DNA of 64,000 bases from Brevibacillus laterosporus (GTDB taxonomy: Bacteria; Bacillota; Bacilli; Brevibacillales; Brevibacillaceae). Under the pieces are notes generated by a model. It did no database searches and was not told the DNA's origin. It saw only the letters and a program-made list of their open reading frames with translations. Location of the stretch: positions 4,272,001-4,336,000 of the forward strand of contig CP033464.1 in the NCBI GenBank assembly GCA_007833815.1. Direction: 5' to 3'. A program made the position numbers and the translations under genes. Shown piece by piece: positions 27,516 to 38,173 of the stretch; within the stretch, counting starts at the first letter, position 1; every line of letters starts with the position of its first letter.

Positions 27516-28387
27516 GGCAACGTAGCGATCTCCTCTCCAGCTTTCTTGCTTACAACCCGATACACTTCCTGTAGGGCCCCAATCATTGCAGCTTCCTTGC
27601 GAACGGCAAACGCTGGTGGTCCCCAGATTAAAAGCAATTGCTCAGGTAGAATACTCTCTTGTGCAAAAGAGATACTCATCTCAGAAAAATGGGGTGCTGT
27701 CTGAAAAAAAGAGCCGTGGTCAACCGCTCTACGCAAAAACACAGCCCCCACCTCCTCATCGATGCTTGTATACAGTTGCTCAGGCTGTGTTGATGGTTCT
27801 GTTAGGCTCAGTTTTTCTTGTTGTTTCACATCTTCTCCAGCATAGGATACGCTGTGTGGCAACCACTGCTCACGAAATCCACTTACAATATCAGAACGCT
27901 GTAATCCAAGGAACGCGAGAAATACAAATGGGTCCTCTTCCGCTTCCGCTAGTAGTTGATAATACAAAGCGTACACATGCTTGCATGGTACGGCCAAATC
28001 TGGGCAACTACAGTGGGCAGTCCATTCTTCCAACGAATCTGGAAGGACTTCGATTCCTTGCTCAACTAGATTAGTAGCCAATTCCTCAGGAACCGTCCCG
28101 CCTAACAACTGCGCTGTAAGAAGTGGAGATTGTTTGATGATGGTAAAAGCTTTATCACGACTCGAATTAATCGGTTTCTTTGGACTAAGTGAAACCGTGT
28201 AATGGGCCTGATTCGCCCCTGTCACCTTTGCTATCATACCGGTATCAAAAGCTTGCCACTCTAATACCCCGCCCTCTTTGGCTTTGGTACGTCCACGCTG
28301 GTTACGTTGTGATCCACCTGCTTTTCGAATTAATTCTTTTAAGCGGCCGATCCACTCTGTCTGCACGTTTGATTTTTGCAGGTTCAC
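27512..28387 (-). CDS. ywqB: SWIM zinc-finger protein (YwqB-like)
   Basis: This 291-aa protein carries a SWIM zinc finger, CSCPDLAVPCKHVYALYY (CxC...CxH), near residue 135. Its N-terminal region (WQAFDTGMIAKVTGANQAHY TVSL-like) matches the YwqB group. SWIM proteins of this kind are encoded next to SNF2-type helicases in Bacillus (ywqB-ywqA) and are thought to act with them on DNA. The start GTG at 28387 overlaps the ywqA stop by 4 nt (GTGA). The C-terminal 110 residues show no motif that I recognise. The exact function is not established. Confidence 0.82.
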   Translation of the reverse strand: MNLQKSNVQTEWIGRLKELIRKAGGSQRNQRGRTKAKEGGVLEWQAFDTGMIAKVTGANQAHYTVSLSPKKPINSSRDKAFTIIKQSPLLTAQLLGGTVPEELATNLVEQGIEVLPDSLEEWTAHCSCPDLAVPCKHVYALYYQLLAEAEEDPFVFLAFLGLQRSDIVSGFREQWLPHSVSYAGEDVKQQEKLSLTEPSTQPEQLYTSIDEEVGAVFLRRAVDHGSFFQTAPHFSEMSISFAQESILPEQLLLIWGPPAFAVRKEAAMIGALQEVYRVVSKKAGEEIATLP

Positions 28388-31300
28388 AACAAGTCATCCT
28401 CCTCTTGGCAGATCAAATCCTCACGTAGCTCAAATAAGGAGTGTAGTTCATTTGCAGACAACTCCGTAATCCACTGTTCACCGGTGTGAATGACCTGTTC
28501 CGCCAATTCGCGCTTCGATTCCATCAACTGATCAATGCGCTCTTCCAGTGTTCCCTGACAAATCAATCGATGGACGTGAACATTTTTCTTCTGACCAATT
28601 CGGTAAGCCCGATCTGTTGCCTGATTCTCCACAGCAGGATTCCACCAGCGATCAAAGTGAATGACGTGATTTGCTCTGGTTAAATTCAGACCGACACCGC
28701 CAGCTTTTAATGACAAAATAAAGATACGCGGTCCCATACCAGACTGAAAGCGATCAATCATATCATCACGATCTTGTTTACTGACACCTCCATGCAAAAA
28801 GAGAACGTCCTCTTGAAACACATCACGAAAATGATTTGCAAGCATTGTTCCCATGTCCACATATTGCGTAAACAGTAACACAGCTTCCTGTTGTTCCATA
28901 ATATCGTGAACAAGTTCTGTCACACGACGTACTTTACCAGAACGGCGCTCCAAATGATCGGCAGACTGGTGTAAATACAAAGCTGGATGATTACAAATTT
29001 GTTTGAGATGCGTCAAAGTGGCAAGGACATACCCACGGCGTTGCATTCCTTCTACCGAATTGATTTTTTGCATCATCTGATTGACGGCTGCTTGATACAA
29101 GGTTGCTTGTTCCTCTGACAGTGTGCAATACGTTTTGCTTTCGATTTTTTCTGGTAAATCCACAATAATGCTTGGATCTGTCTTTAAGCGACGCAATATA
29201 AAAGGCCTCACCAATTTGCGCAGAGACTCCATACGATCCTGTTCACGATACCTTTCGATGGGTAGAGTAAATTGCGTACGAAATTGCGTTAAGGTTCCTA
29301 AATAACCAGGATTTAAAAAATGGAAGATTGACCAAAGCTCACTCAATCGGTTTTCAATCGGTGTACCCGTCATCGCAATCCGATGTTGGGCATGTATTTT
29401 CATGGCGCTTCTCGCCTGCTTACTTTTACTGTTTTTGATATTCTGAGCCTCGTCTAACACTAAATAGGACCAATCTATTTCAATTAAATCAGCCAAATCA
29501 CGATTCACTAAGGAATAAGAAGTAATCACAACATCATGTTCAGCTACTTTTTCTTGCAAGGCTTGTTGATGCAAGCGTTCTGGTCCATGGTGAGTATACA
29601 CCCGTAGTGTTGGGGCAAAACGTTCAATTTCTTTACTCCAATTATTCATCAATGAGGTCGGACATACGATTATTGCCGGTGCCGTTAGCTTCTCCGCCGT
29701 CAATACTGTGATCATCTGTATCGTTTTTCCCAGACCCATATCATCTGCTAAACAGACGCCAAATCCTAATTTGGACATGAGCTGTAACCATGCATACCCC
29801 CGTTTTTGATAGGGACGCAAAACCCCTTGTAGTCCTTGTGGGGTATCAATATGATCTAAATTCTGTTCCAGTCGTCCATGTAATAGATCGTCAAGGGCTA
29901 TTGGAAGTTCGAAATCAACAACAGGAATATCCTGCCATTCATCGCTTGCTTCCATTTCAGCCATCAAGTAGAGCATGTCATGCAACGTGATCTCATCTTG
30001 CTCCGCTCGTTTTAAATATTGCAACATCCGCTTGACTGATTCTTGATTTACCTCTGTCCATTCACCACGTAATTGTATAAAAGGAAGTTTAGAATCCGCA
30101 ATTTTCTCCAATTCAGTCAAACTTATATCTTGATCTCCCAAAGCAGCTTTTGCATCAAAACGGAGTAATTCATGTAAACCTAAACGATGAATAGCGGCTG
30201 ATGAATCCGCTGAATAAAGAGAGTGATCCTGCATGACTCTTATTTTTAAACCTATTCGTTTGCGACCACGTTTTAACCACCAAGAAGGTAATTGAACACC
30301 AACTCCTTCTGCTTGCAGACGTGGAGCGGTATCTTGTAAAAAATGAAAGGCTTCATGTACAGGTAACTGAATTTGTTCCACTAAGCCTTGGCGTAACACT
30401 GCTTGTAGTACTGGAAATTGTGTAGACGCACGCCCCAATTGTTCCAACAAAAATTCTTGGGCTCTGCCTAGCCATTTACCAAAAAAGGCGACGGCCTCAT
30501 CAGATCCTAACCAAATTTCCTTAGCTGAAATAAGGCGAGATGGTTCAGTAACGGGTTGTAGGTACACATGTAATATAAAAGGAAACTCTTCCACTTCTAA
30601 TTCGATCTGTTGAGGTGGTTCAAGCCGCATGTAAAGCCGCATAGCATGCTGACCCACACAATCCCTTTTATTCCGTCCTTCTCCCTTTGTCCACATATCT
30701 ACTTGCTGTTTAAAGCTTTGCAATTCCTTCGTAGTTCCCTCGATGGGTTCCATAGCACGAGTTAGTAATCCCCGTAACCACTGCAAAGAGAAATCTCCCT
30801 TACCTTTGCTGATCTGTTGGCGTAGCTCTTCGGCCTCCATATTCAGCCAATCATGCACGGTAATCTGAATTGCATGTTGTAAAAAATCCGATTGTATGTG
30901 ATGCGGATCTGTCATGATGTCGCTTCCACCCGTCTTCTGTGGGTCATACGCTCGACAGATGGCTGGCATACTAAGTGCCAACGTATGTGAAAATGTGCGC
31001 ACTTCTTCCTTAGTTACGTCTAAATCCCAAGTAGCATCTGCCTCTGAATAGCCGTACCGCTTTCCTTTACGTACCTGCACTCCGGGACGGATATTCGCAT
31101 GCCATAGCATTTGTAAAGCAAAGTACGCTACTTTTCGGAAATAATGTAGGCTATCACCTAGTTGAAAACCACTATGCTGCAACATAGCTTCGTCTGTCTG
31201 CCACAGGAATGGTAAAGCTTCTTTCATGGTAATACTTAAGCCGCTAATCTGTTGTACCATCAATTTTGGCTTATTGGACGGATAGTATTCCCCTTGATCA

Positions 31301-31473
31301 AACCAATACGGTACTTGAAAGGTACGAATGCCTACTTTTCCAGACTTCATCAATTTCATCTGTTGTTCGGTCGACAATTGTTCCATCCAATTACTGACGG
31401 GTACAATCTCGCCGCCGCGCAAACAGAAAAGAAAAAAAGCATCTGGTAACCAGATACCGTGCAACGTCGTCAT
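28384..31473 (-). CDS. ywqA: SNF2-family DNA-dependent ATPase (YwqA-like)
   Basis: This is a 1029-aa helicase-like ATPase. The N-terminal 550 residues form the bacterial SNF2 leader domain. The helicase motifs then follow in order: DDMGLGKTIQMITVL (I), VCPTSLMNNWSKEIERFAP (Ia), YLVLDEAQNIKNSKSKQAR (II, DEAQ), IAMTGTPIENRLSELWSIFH (III), LSLKAGGVGLNLTRANHVIH (V) and NQATDRAYRIGQKKNVHVHR (VI). The ATG at 31473 has GGAGGG upstream. It is first in a ywqA-ywqB-sfp unit. Such proteins translocate on double-stranded DNA and remodel protein-DNA complexes; the specific role in Bacillus is uncertain. Confidence 0.93.
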   Translation of the reverse strand: MTTLHGIWLPDAFFLFCLRGGEIVPVSNWMEQLSTEQQMKLMKSGKVGIRTFQVPYWFDQGEYYPSNKPKLMVQQISGLSITMKEALPFLWQTDEAMLQHSGFQLGDSLHYFRKVAYFALQMLWHANIRPGVQVRKGKRYGYSEADATWDLDVTKEEVRTFSHTLALSMPAICRAYDPQKTGGSDIMTDPHHIQSDFLQHAIQITVHDWLNMEAEELRQQISKGKGDFSLQWLRGLLTRAMEPIEGTTKELQSFKQQVDMWTKGEGRNKRDCVGQHAMRLYMRLEPPQQIELEVEEFPFILHVYLQPVTEPSRLISAKEIWLGSDEAVAFFGKWLGRAQEFLLEQLGRASTQFPVLQAVLRQGLVEQIQLPVHEAFHFLQDTAPRLQAEGVGVQLPSWWLKRGRKRIGLKIRVMQDHSLYSADSSAAIHRLGLHELLRFDAKAALGDQDISLTELEKIADSKLPFIQLRGEWTEVNQESVKRMLQYLKRAEQDEITLHDMLYLMAEMEASDEWQDIPVVDFELPIALDDLLHGRLEQNLDHIDTPQGLQGVLRPYQKRGYAWLQLMSKLGFGVCLADDMGLGKTIQMITVLTAEKLTAPAIIVCPTSLMNNWSKEIERFAPTLRVYTHHGPERLHQQALQEKVAEHDVVITSYSLVNRDLADLIEIDWSYLVLDEAQNIKNSKSKQARSAMKIHAQHRIAMTGTPIENRLSELWSIFHFLNPGYLGTLTQFRTQFTLPIERYREQDRMESLRKLVRPFILRRLKTDPSIIVDLPEKIESKTYCTLSEEQATLYQAAVNQMMQKINSVEGMQRRGYVLATLTHLKQICNHPALYLHQSADHLERRSGKVRRVTELVHDIMEQQEAVLLFTQYVDMGTMLANHFRDVFQEDVLFLHGGVSKQDRDDMIDRFQSGMGPRIFILSLKAGGVGLNLTRANHVIHFDRWWNPAVENQATDRAYRIGQKKNVHVHRLICQGTLEERIDQLMESKRELAEQVIHTGEQWITELSANELHSLFELREDLICQEEDDLL

Positions 31474-31497
31474 TGATGCCCTCCAGCTTTTAGTAAA

Positions 31498-31523
31498 AGG
31501 GTTAACCTTAACCGGTTAACCCT
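31498..31523 (-). terminator. Intrinsic terminator between the ABC-F gene and ywqA
   Basis: AGGGTTAACC (31498-31507) is perfectly complementary to GGTTAACCCT (31514-31523). On the minus strand TTTTAC follows, and on the plus strand CTTTTCTTTTTC follows. It ends the ykpA-like gene. Confidence 0.8.
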
Positions 31524-31536
31524 CTTTTCTTTTTCA

Positions 31537-33168
<1,632 letters not shown>

Positions 33169-33359
33169 TTATTCATACATTTTCTTCTTCAAACGTATAT
33201 TTTACTACATTTATTACTAAAAATTAACCCCTTCTATTTATTAACATCTAACAAGGCAATTATAGCAAGTAAATCCCCCACTTTTTTTAGAACAACATAG
33301 CCTCAAGTCCTCTCTATCACTGGATATGAACGTAACCATTTTTGTTCCCACAATAAAAA

Positions 33360-33409
33360 GCCATCCGCCGATGTACTCCTTTTTGTAAAAGGTACATGCA
33401 ACAGATGAC
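33360..33409 (-). terminator. Strong intrinsic terminator after the oxidase operon
   Basis: A stem of about 19 bp, including G-U pairs, joins 33360-33379 to 33391-33409. On the minus strand GGCTTTTTATTG follows. It lies 12 nt after the coxA-like stop. Confidence 0.85.
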
Positions 33410-33421
33410 TTTTTTACTTTT

Positions 33422-35101
33422 TTACCAAGTAATAAACGGTTTTGATCCAGGCGGTGCATGGTCAATCAATTGATAGATCGGATACGCATATGCCACAAGA
33501 ATCAGGAATACTGCAATCCCTAGCCATAAGGACCAACGCTCCAAAATTTTTGGAGTATGCTCGACTGCTTCTTGGGATTCAGCGATAGGATACTCTTCTT
33601 CTCCTTTTGGTGCCTTAAAGATCAGATAAAACAAGATACCTACCATCAATGCTCCCGCAAAGAACAGGATAGCACCACCAAAGCCCATGAGCTGCTGTGG
33701 AGGTATCCAGCTAAGAGCTTCCGCATTGTTAAAATAGGTAGTGTAATCTGTACGACGCGGCACACCTTGCAAGCCGAGATAATGCATTGCACCTGACATA
33801 AGTAGCATACCAACCATCCACATGACGGCTTGTAAAATACCCAATCGATGCAAAGCAGGAGTCATCTTGCGGCCTGTTAAATGGGGCATTAACCAATACG
33901 TAATTCCAAAGAACGTGAGAGCAATACTTGTTCCTACCGTTAAGTGGAAGTGTCCCGTTACCCAGATTGTGTTATGCACAACCGCATTCATTTGGTTACT
34001 AGCATTGATGATCCCGCCTGCACCCGCTGGAATAAAAGCTAGCATACCGAGCATAGGCGCAAAGAAACGAGCATCCTTCCAAGGCAATTTCCAAAACCAG
34101 CCAAACAAGCCTTTCGCACCTTTTTTACGTCCAGATGTCTCAAATACGGCAAATAAAGAGAATGCCGTCATAAGCGATGGGAATACTACGGTTAAAGTTA
34201 AGATAACATGCAACATTTTCCATTTGTCAGAGATTCCCGGTTCCATTAGCTGGTGATGAAAGCCTACCGGAATAGAAAACAGAATAAGTAGGATAAATGA
34301 TAAACGCGCAAGCGAGTCACTAAATACTTTCCCACCAATGATTTTTGGAATATTAACATACCAACAAACATAAGCGGGCATTAACCAAAAATAAACAAGT
34401 GGATGACCGAAATACCAAAATAAAGTCCGGCTTAACAATACATTAACTTCTGGTACCCAGCCCAAGGACCATGGAATAAGCTGTAACAAGACCTCTGCTG
34501 CTACCCCTAGCGTCGCAATCTGCCACAAGATCATCGTAGAAACGGCCATAAATTGAAAGAGCGGGGACGTTTTTCCTTTATGTGTTTTTCTCCAATGAAT
34601 ATAATTAGCAAAAATTGAATATCCACCAAACCAGCTACCTACGACTAGCAGAGCTGACCCAATATAGAACAGCGGCGAAGCTTTCATCGGTGCATAGAAA
34701 GTGTACAGGACAGATGCCTCATTGGATAGAATGGCTACTGTCGCCATTGCTGTACCAACCGTCATTAGAATCCAACCGATCCAGCCTAATTTTAAAGCAA
34801 GAGGAGTCAACTTTCCCTCTGACGTTCGAGCACAGCCTGATATGAAAAAACCAATAATAAAGAATGTTGTAAAAACTAAACCTAATAAAACCCCATGCGC
34901 TGTTAAAATCTGATAATAGCCTAGCCAAGATGGTAAGGTAATAATTCCACCCCGAACAAGACCTTGAAGTAAGCCACACAGAATAGCGATCGCAAATCCA
35001 ATATAAGCTACATACACATGTACCAACGAAAGTTTTGCAGCGGCGGCGTCTACTTTTACCACCGGTTGCGTTTTATTCAAATTCTTTAATTCCGCTACCA
35101 T
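33422..35101 (-). CDS. cbaA: Cytochrome c oxidase subunit I, ba3 type (heme-copper oxidase, B family)
   Basis: This is the catalytic 559-aa subunit with about 13-14 membrane helices. It contains FWYFGHPLVYFWLMPAYVC, with the copper-B histidine of the B family, PVGFHHQLMEPG, with the paired CuB histidines, and VTGHFHLTVGTSIALTFFG, with the heme-binding histidines. The form GHPLVYFW (not HPEVY) places it with ba3 oxidases such as that of Thermus. It follows subunit II by 25 nt. The start at 35101 is ATG but its ribosome site is weak, so translation may depend on the upstream gene. It reduces oxygen to water at the membrane, with high oxygen affinity expected for this type. Confidence 0.92.
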   Translation of the reverse strand: MVAELKNLNKTQPVVKVDAAAAKLSLVHVYVAYIGFAIAILCGLLQGLVRGGIITLPSWLGYYQILTAHGVLLGLVFTTFFIIGFFISGCARTSEGKLTPLALKLGWIGWILMTVGTAMATVAILSNEASVLYTFYAPMKASPLFYIGSALLVVGSWFGGYSIFANYIHWRKTHKGKTSPLFQFMAVSTMILWQIATLGVAAEVLLQLIPWSLGWVPEVNVLLSRTLFWYFGHPLVYFWLMPAYVCWYVNIPKIIGGKVFSDSLARLSFILLILFSIPVGFHHQLMEPGISDKWKMLHVILTLTVVFPSLMTAFSLFAVFETSGRKKGAKGLFGWFWKLPWKDARFFAPMLGMLAFIPAGAGGIINASNQMNAVVHNTIWVTGHFHLTVGTSIALTFFGITYWLMPHLTGRKMTPALHRLGILQAVMWMVGMLLMSGAMHYLGLQGVPRRTDYTTYFNNAEALSWIPPQQLMGFGGAILFFAGALMVGILFYLIFKAPKGEEEYPIAESQEAVEHTPKILERWSLWLGIAVFLILVAYAYPIYQLIDHAPPGSKPFITW

Positions 35102-35126
35102 ACTTTATCGTCACTACCTTTCCGAA

Positions 35127-35594
35127 TCACTTCACAACGATTGTAGCTGCCATCAACTGGTGACCAGCTCCACAATATTCGTTACAGAGAATCAAGTACG
35201 TTCCTGGCTTGTTGAATGTGTGAGTGACTTCGCTGATATGACCAGGTAACACCATGATGTTCACATTTGTTTTTGGTATTTCGAAGCCGTGTACCACGTC
35301 TTTACTAGTTACAACAAATTTAACTTTGGCACCGACTGGAACTTCAATTTGATTAGGTTGGAATGTAAAAATAAATGATGTCATGACAAGATCGTATTCG
35401 TTATCACCCGTTTTATGCAGTCCTAGATTATCAAATGGAGCTGTTTCATCAACTTTTTTGGGATCAATCATTTTCATATGGCTTGGCGGCATCATGCCCA
35501 TTGCATAGGCATTGACAGATAAGACGATTAAAAAAAGCACCAATGTTGCTCCCCCAACAATCAGCCAAATTTTTTCAAAGCGGTGTAAATGCAT
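35127..35594 (-). CDS. cbaB: Cytochrome c oxidase subunit II, ba3 type (CuA)
   Basis: This 155-aa protein has one N-terminal membrane anchor (about residues 10-30, IVGGATLVLFLIVLSVNAYA) and an extracytoplasmic cupredoxin domain. The binuclear CuA ligands are all visible: the histidine in DVVHGFEIP and the CNEYCGAGHQLM cluster (Cys, Cys, His, Met). It accepts electrons from cytochrome c and passes them to subunit I. The ATG at 35594 has GGGAGGG 8 nt upstream. The short single-anchor form is typical of ba3 enzymes, in which the second helix is provided by a separate small subunit, here the next gene upstream. Confidence 0.92.
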   Translation of the reverse strand: MHLHRFEKIWLIVGGATLVLFLIVLSVNAYAMGMMPPSHMKMIDPKKVDETAPFDNLGLHKTGDNEYDLVMTSFIFTFQPNQIEVPVGAKVKFVVTSKDVVHGFEIPKTNVNIMVLPGHISEVTHTFNKPGTYLILCNEYCGAGHQLMAATIVVK

Positions 35595-35629
35595 AACATA
35601 CCCTCCCGTTCATTCCCTCTCTATATCAG

Positions 35630-35791
35630 CTACCCTCTGCTTAGGAAAATCCAAAAAACAGCAAACCAAGTCACTGCGATAAACAGACCTACCAGAAAGA
35701 CCGAAGCTAAAGTTCCCTTCAAATTTAGTTCGCCTTCCTGATGCTTCTCTTTCTCTTCCTGTTGATTAGGTTGAGTTTGGGGACCGCTCAT
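35630..35791 (-). CDS. Small subunit IIa of the ba3-type oxidase
   Basis: This is a 53-aa protein with a hydrophilic, Gln- and Glu-rich N terminus (MSGPQTQPNQQEEKEKHQEG) and a single C-terminal membrane helix (GTLASVFLVGLFIAVTWFAV). Its size, topology and position directly upstream of subunit II match the subunit IIa of ba3 oxidases, which supplies the helix missing from the shortened subunit II. The ATG at 35791 has GGAGG 7 nt upstream; the frame is open 15 codons further, but that extension overlaps the ribosome site. It is first in the oxidase operon. Confidence 0.8.
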   Translation of the reverse strand: MSGPQTQPNQQEEKEKHQEGELNLKGTLASVFLVGLFIAVTWFAVFWIFLSRG

Positions 35792-35873
35792 CCGATGACC
35801 TCCTCTCTTTTTTTCCTTACCACCCATTTTTTGCAAAAAGGAATTTGTAATGTTTACGATTTGATTAAACCAT

Positions 35874-35898
35874 TCTCACATTTGTAAAGGGTGTGAGA
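35874..35898. promoter_or_regulatory. Inverted repeat upstream of the oxidase operon
   Basis: TCTCACA (35874-35880) and TGTGAGA (35892-35898) form a perfect 7-bp inverted repeat with an 11-nt spacer, 83 nt upstream of the first oxidase gene. It could be an operator or a leader hairpin. It is not a standard Fnr box, because the half-sites face the other way. Confidence 0.4.
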
Positions 35899-35939
35899 TT
35901 TATCACTTTTAGCCCTTTAGAGCTATCTGGTTTTATTCA

Positions 35940-35957
35940 TTGTCAACGTTTTGACAA
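35940..35957. promoter_or_regulatory. Rex-like palindrome upstream of the oxidase operon
   Basis: TTGTCAA-CGTT-TTGACAA is a perfect 7-bp inverted repeat with a 4-nt spacer, the same size and spacing as the Rex operator (TTGTGAA-N4-TTCACAA) but with one symmetric base change per arm. It lies about 149 nt upstream of the first oxidase gene. On each strand it also contains a TTGACA that could serve as a -35 element. Confidence 0.4.
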
Positions 35958-36448
35958 AATTCTATTTATTATAAAAATCAATCGTTAAAAAAGACTCTTT
36001 TTGTGAGAAAAATGATTACTATTTATTTTTATCAAAGGGTCCTCATTTTTACTACAGAAAGACTATAAGGTTCACAAGGATATAGTGAAAGAACTGAATA
36101 TCCCAAAATATAATTCACTTTAGGCTATGTACCCGCTTACGATAGATACTTTAAATCAGCAATAATCAAGTATAAAGTAGCAAGCAGTACTTTTATTGTT
36201 GATTCAATGCTTTCATTAGCAAGATATTACGAAGAAAACAAAGGAAAGTATTGAAGCGTCCGCTCTTACAGTGTGACTGCTAGGAAATGCATATGATTAT
36301 CGTAACAGTACCGATTCCATCGGTTAAATCAACATGACTTATACACGTAACGTAGCACCAAACGAGTTTGTTCCAGTTCTTTACTACTAAAAACCGTAGC
36401 ACCGCGCAGAACTTGAAATTCGATGACTGGAGTACTTGTTGTTCAAAG
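35958..36448. other. Gap without a recognisable gene
   Basis: About 490 nt of A+T-rich sequence. Short stretches on the plus strand look like decayed coding sequence (for example KDIVKELNIPKYN and NMTYTRNVAPNEFVPVLYY), but stops interrupt every frame. I cannot assign a family. Confidence 0.5.
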
Positions 36449-36449
36449 A

Positions 36450-36522
36450 AAAATAAAGTCTTAGACTGATCTCAAATAAAAAGGCAGTGGTAACTTCGGA
36501 CGCGAAAATAAAGTCCTAGACT
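36450..36522. repeat. Pair of near-identical 18-bp direct repeats
   Basis: AAAATAAAGTCTTAGACT (36450-36467) recurs as AAAATAAAGTCCTAGACT (36505-36522), with one difference in 18. The second copy lies in the loop of the terminator of the Lsa-like gene. Confidence 0.75.
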
Positions 36523-36531
36523 ACCGCTGCC
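36483..36531 (-). terminator. Intrinsic terminator after the Lsa-like gene
   Basis: GGCAGTGGTA (36483-36492) pairs with TACCGCTGCC (36522-36531) with one G-U pair and a 29-nt loop. On the minus strand TTTTTATTTG follows. Confidence 0.75.
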
Positions 36532-36553
36532 TATAGTAAGCTATCGATCTCCG

Positions 36554-38032
36554 TTAGAGTTCAATGATCTTTGTAGCAATATTTTTGCAAAATTCACTGT
36601 CATGCTCCACAAAAAGAATGGTTGGTGAGTATTCAAGCAGTAACTCTTCAATTTGCATGCGAGAAATAATATCAATAAAATTAAGCGGTTCATCCCAAAT
36701 ATGCAAATGAACTTTCTCACAAAGACTTTTTGCAATCAGCACTTTCTTCTTTTGGCCGCCGCTAAAAGCTGAAATATCCTTTTCAAATTGAACTCTGGAA
36801 AAATCAAGTTTTCTTAAAATAGATTTAAAAAGGCTTTCATCAACCCCATTGTTTCTAGCGTAGTCCGTTAAATTGCCCTGTAAATGTGAGGTGTCCTGTG
36901 AAACATAGGATATTTTAAGCTGACTTCCCTTTCTGAAAGGGCCAGTATAGTTGATATTCTCACCGCAAATAAGTTTGATAATACTTGATTTTCCGGAACC
37001 GTTTTTCCCTAAAAGCGCAATTCGCTCACCTTGCTCAATAGTAAAACTTATATCTGTGCAAACCATCTTCTCACCGTAATAAATCGAAACATTTTCAAGC
37101 TCAGCAAGTTGGTTTTTATGAAAAGCAAGTTGTGAAATCTTTAAGCTGTCAGGGTTTTCAATATTTTTAAGGAGCTTAGACCTTTCATCAATAGCAGATT
37201 GTTGTCTTTGCTCAATTACTTTAGAGCGTTTCATCATTTTAGCAGCCTTGTGACCAATATACCCTTTATCTACCTTGGAACCGGAATTTCTTGTACCATT
37301 TTTCGTTTTTTCCACTTCGTATGACCAGTTGCTCGTTCGTTTAGCAGAATCCGACAAGCGTTTAATGTCTTTTCTTAGCTTTTCGTTCTCTGCAAGCTCA
37401 AAGTTATCTTGTCTCTTTTTATTTTCCCACCAATCGGAGAAATTACCTTTTTGAATTTCTACGTTGGTCTTATTGATTGAAAGTATGTGATCTACGCAGT
37501 TATCAAGAAATGATCTGTCGTGAGACACAAGAATAAATCCGCTTTTGGAATTGAGATAATCACTGACAAGTTTTCTTGCATTCATGTCAAGATGATTGGT
37601 TGGTTCATCAATTAACAGAAAACTATTTTCCTTAAGAAATAATGTAGCCAACAACACTTTCGTTTGCTCTCCGTTGGACAATGAATCAAAGGGCCGATAT
37701 AAAACATCCTCAGAAACCTTTAGCAATGAAAGTTCACGCATTAATTTCCAGTGAAGATAGTCTGGAAAAATGTCGTTGATTACATCAAGGGTATTATTTT
37801 CCTTGTTTTCGACAAGGAAAGGAAAATATTCGAAACTGACATTAGCAGAAATATTTCCGCTGTATTCATATTTACCACGCAACAAGTTGAGAAATGTTGT
37901 CTTACCTCTACCGTTTCTTCCCGTAAATCCTAATTTCCAATCGGTATCTATTTGGAAACTTACGTTTTCAAATATGTTATCGAAACTGCCATCATAGGCA
38001 AACGTCAGGTTTGTAACATTTATTAATGACAT
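36554..38032 (-). CDS. ABC-F ribosomal protection protein, Lsa-like
   Basis: This is a 492-aa protein with two ABC domains and no membrane helices. Domain 1 has LGFTGRNGRGKTTFLNLL, SLSNGEQTKVLLATLF and [15 protein letters not shown]; domain 2 has ALLGKNGSGKSSIIKLI and SAFSGGQKKKVLIAKSL. The second Walker B region is altered to LHIWDEPLNFIDI. The GRNGRGKTT Walker A and overall layout match Lsa-type antibiotic-resistance ABC-F proteins, which dislodge lincosamides, streptogramin A and pleuromutilins from the ribosome. The ATG at 38032 has AGGAGG 8 nt upstream. A long leader with an attenuator (38063-38173) supports drug-inducible expression. The exact drug spectrum cannot be read from sequence. 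Confidence 0.85.
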   Translation of the reverse strand: MSLINVTNLTFAYDGSFDNIFENVSFQIDTDWKLGFTGRNGRGKTTFLNLLRGKYEYSGNISANVSFEYFPFLVENKENNTLDVINDIFPDYLHWKLMRELSLLKVSEDVLYRPFDSLSNGEQTKVLLATLFLKENSFLLIDEPTNHLDMNARKLVSDYLNSKSGFILVSHDRSFLDNCVDHILSINKTNVEIQKGNFSDWWENKKRQDNFELAENEKLRKDIKRLSDSAKRTSNWSYEVEKTKNGTRNSGSKVDKGYIGHKAAKMMKRSKVIEQRQQSAIDERSKLLKNIENPDSLKISQLAFHKNQLAELENVSIYYGEKMVCTDISFTIEQGERIALLGKNGSGKSSIIKLICGENINYTGPFRKGSQLKISYVSQDTSHLQGNLTDYARNNGVDESLFKSILRKLDFSRVQFEKDISAFSGGQKKKVLIAKSLCEKVHLHIWDEPLNFIDIISRMQIEELLLEYSPTILFVEHDSEFCKNIATKIIEL

Positions 38033-38062
38033 GAAATTATCCTCCTGTATGATAAATATAAA

Positions 38063-38173
38063 AGCTACAAGAAAGTTACTTTCTTGTAGCTCAAATAAAT
38101 ACAGCAAATCCAACCCACTATGGAGTTAGATAAGGATATATTGTTTGAGTGAAAAGATTTAGTAACTTTCTTG
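38063..38173 (-). promoter_or_regulatory. Transcription attenuator in the leader of the Lsa-like gene
   Basis: On the minus strand AGCTACAAGAAAGT and ACTTTCTTGTAGCT (38063-38076 and 38078-38091) form a palindrome around a single base, giving a 12-bp stem and a 5-nt loop, followed by TTTATATTT. This is a terminator 31 nt upstream of the start codon. An upstream segment, CAAGAAAGTTACT (38161-38173), can pair over 13 perfect bases with the 3' arm of this terminator (38073-38085), an alternative antiterminator. A five-codon reading frame (38175-38192) ends two bases before the antiterminator segment, and a 17-codon one lies at 38209-38262; neither has a clear ribosome site. Confidence 0.75.

Noticed and set aside
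33241..33465. Minus-strand open frame of 74 codons after the oxidase operon
   Set aside because: It runs through the terminator hairpin and overlaps the end of subunit I; no homology seen.
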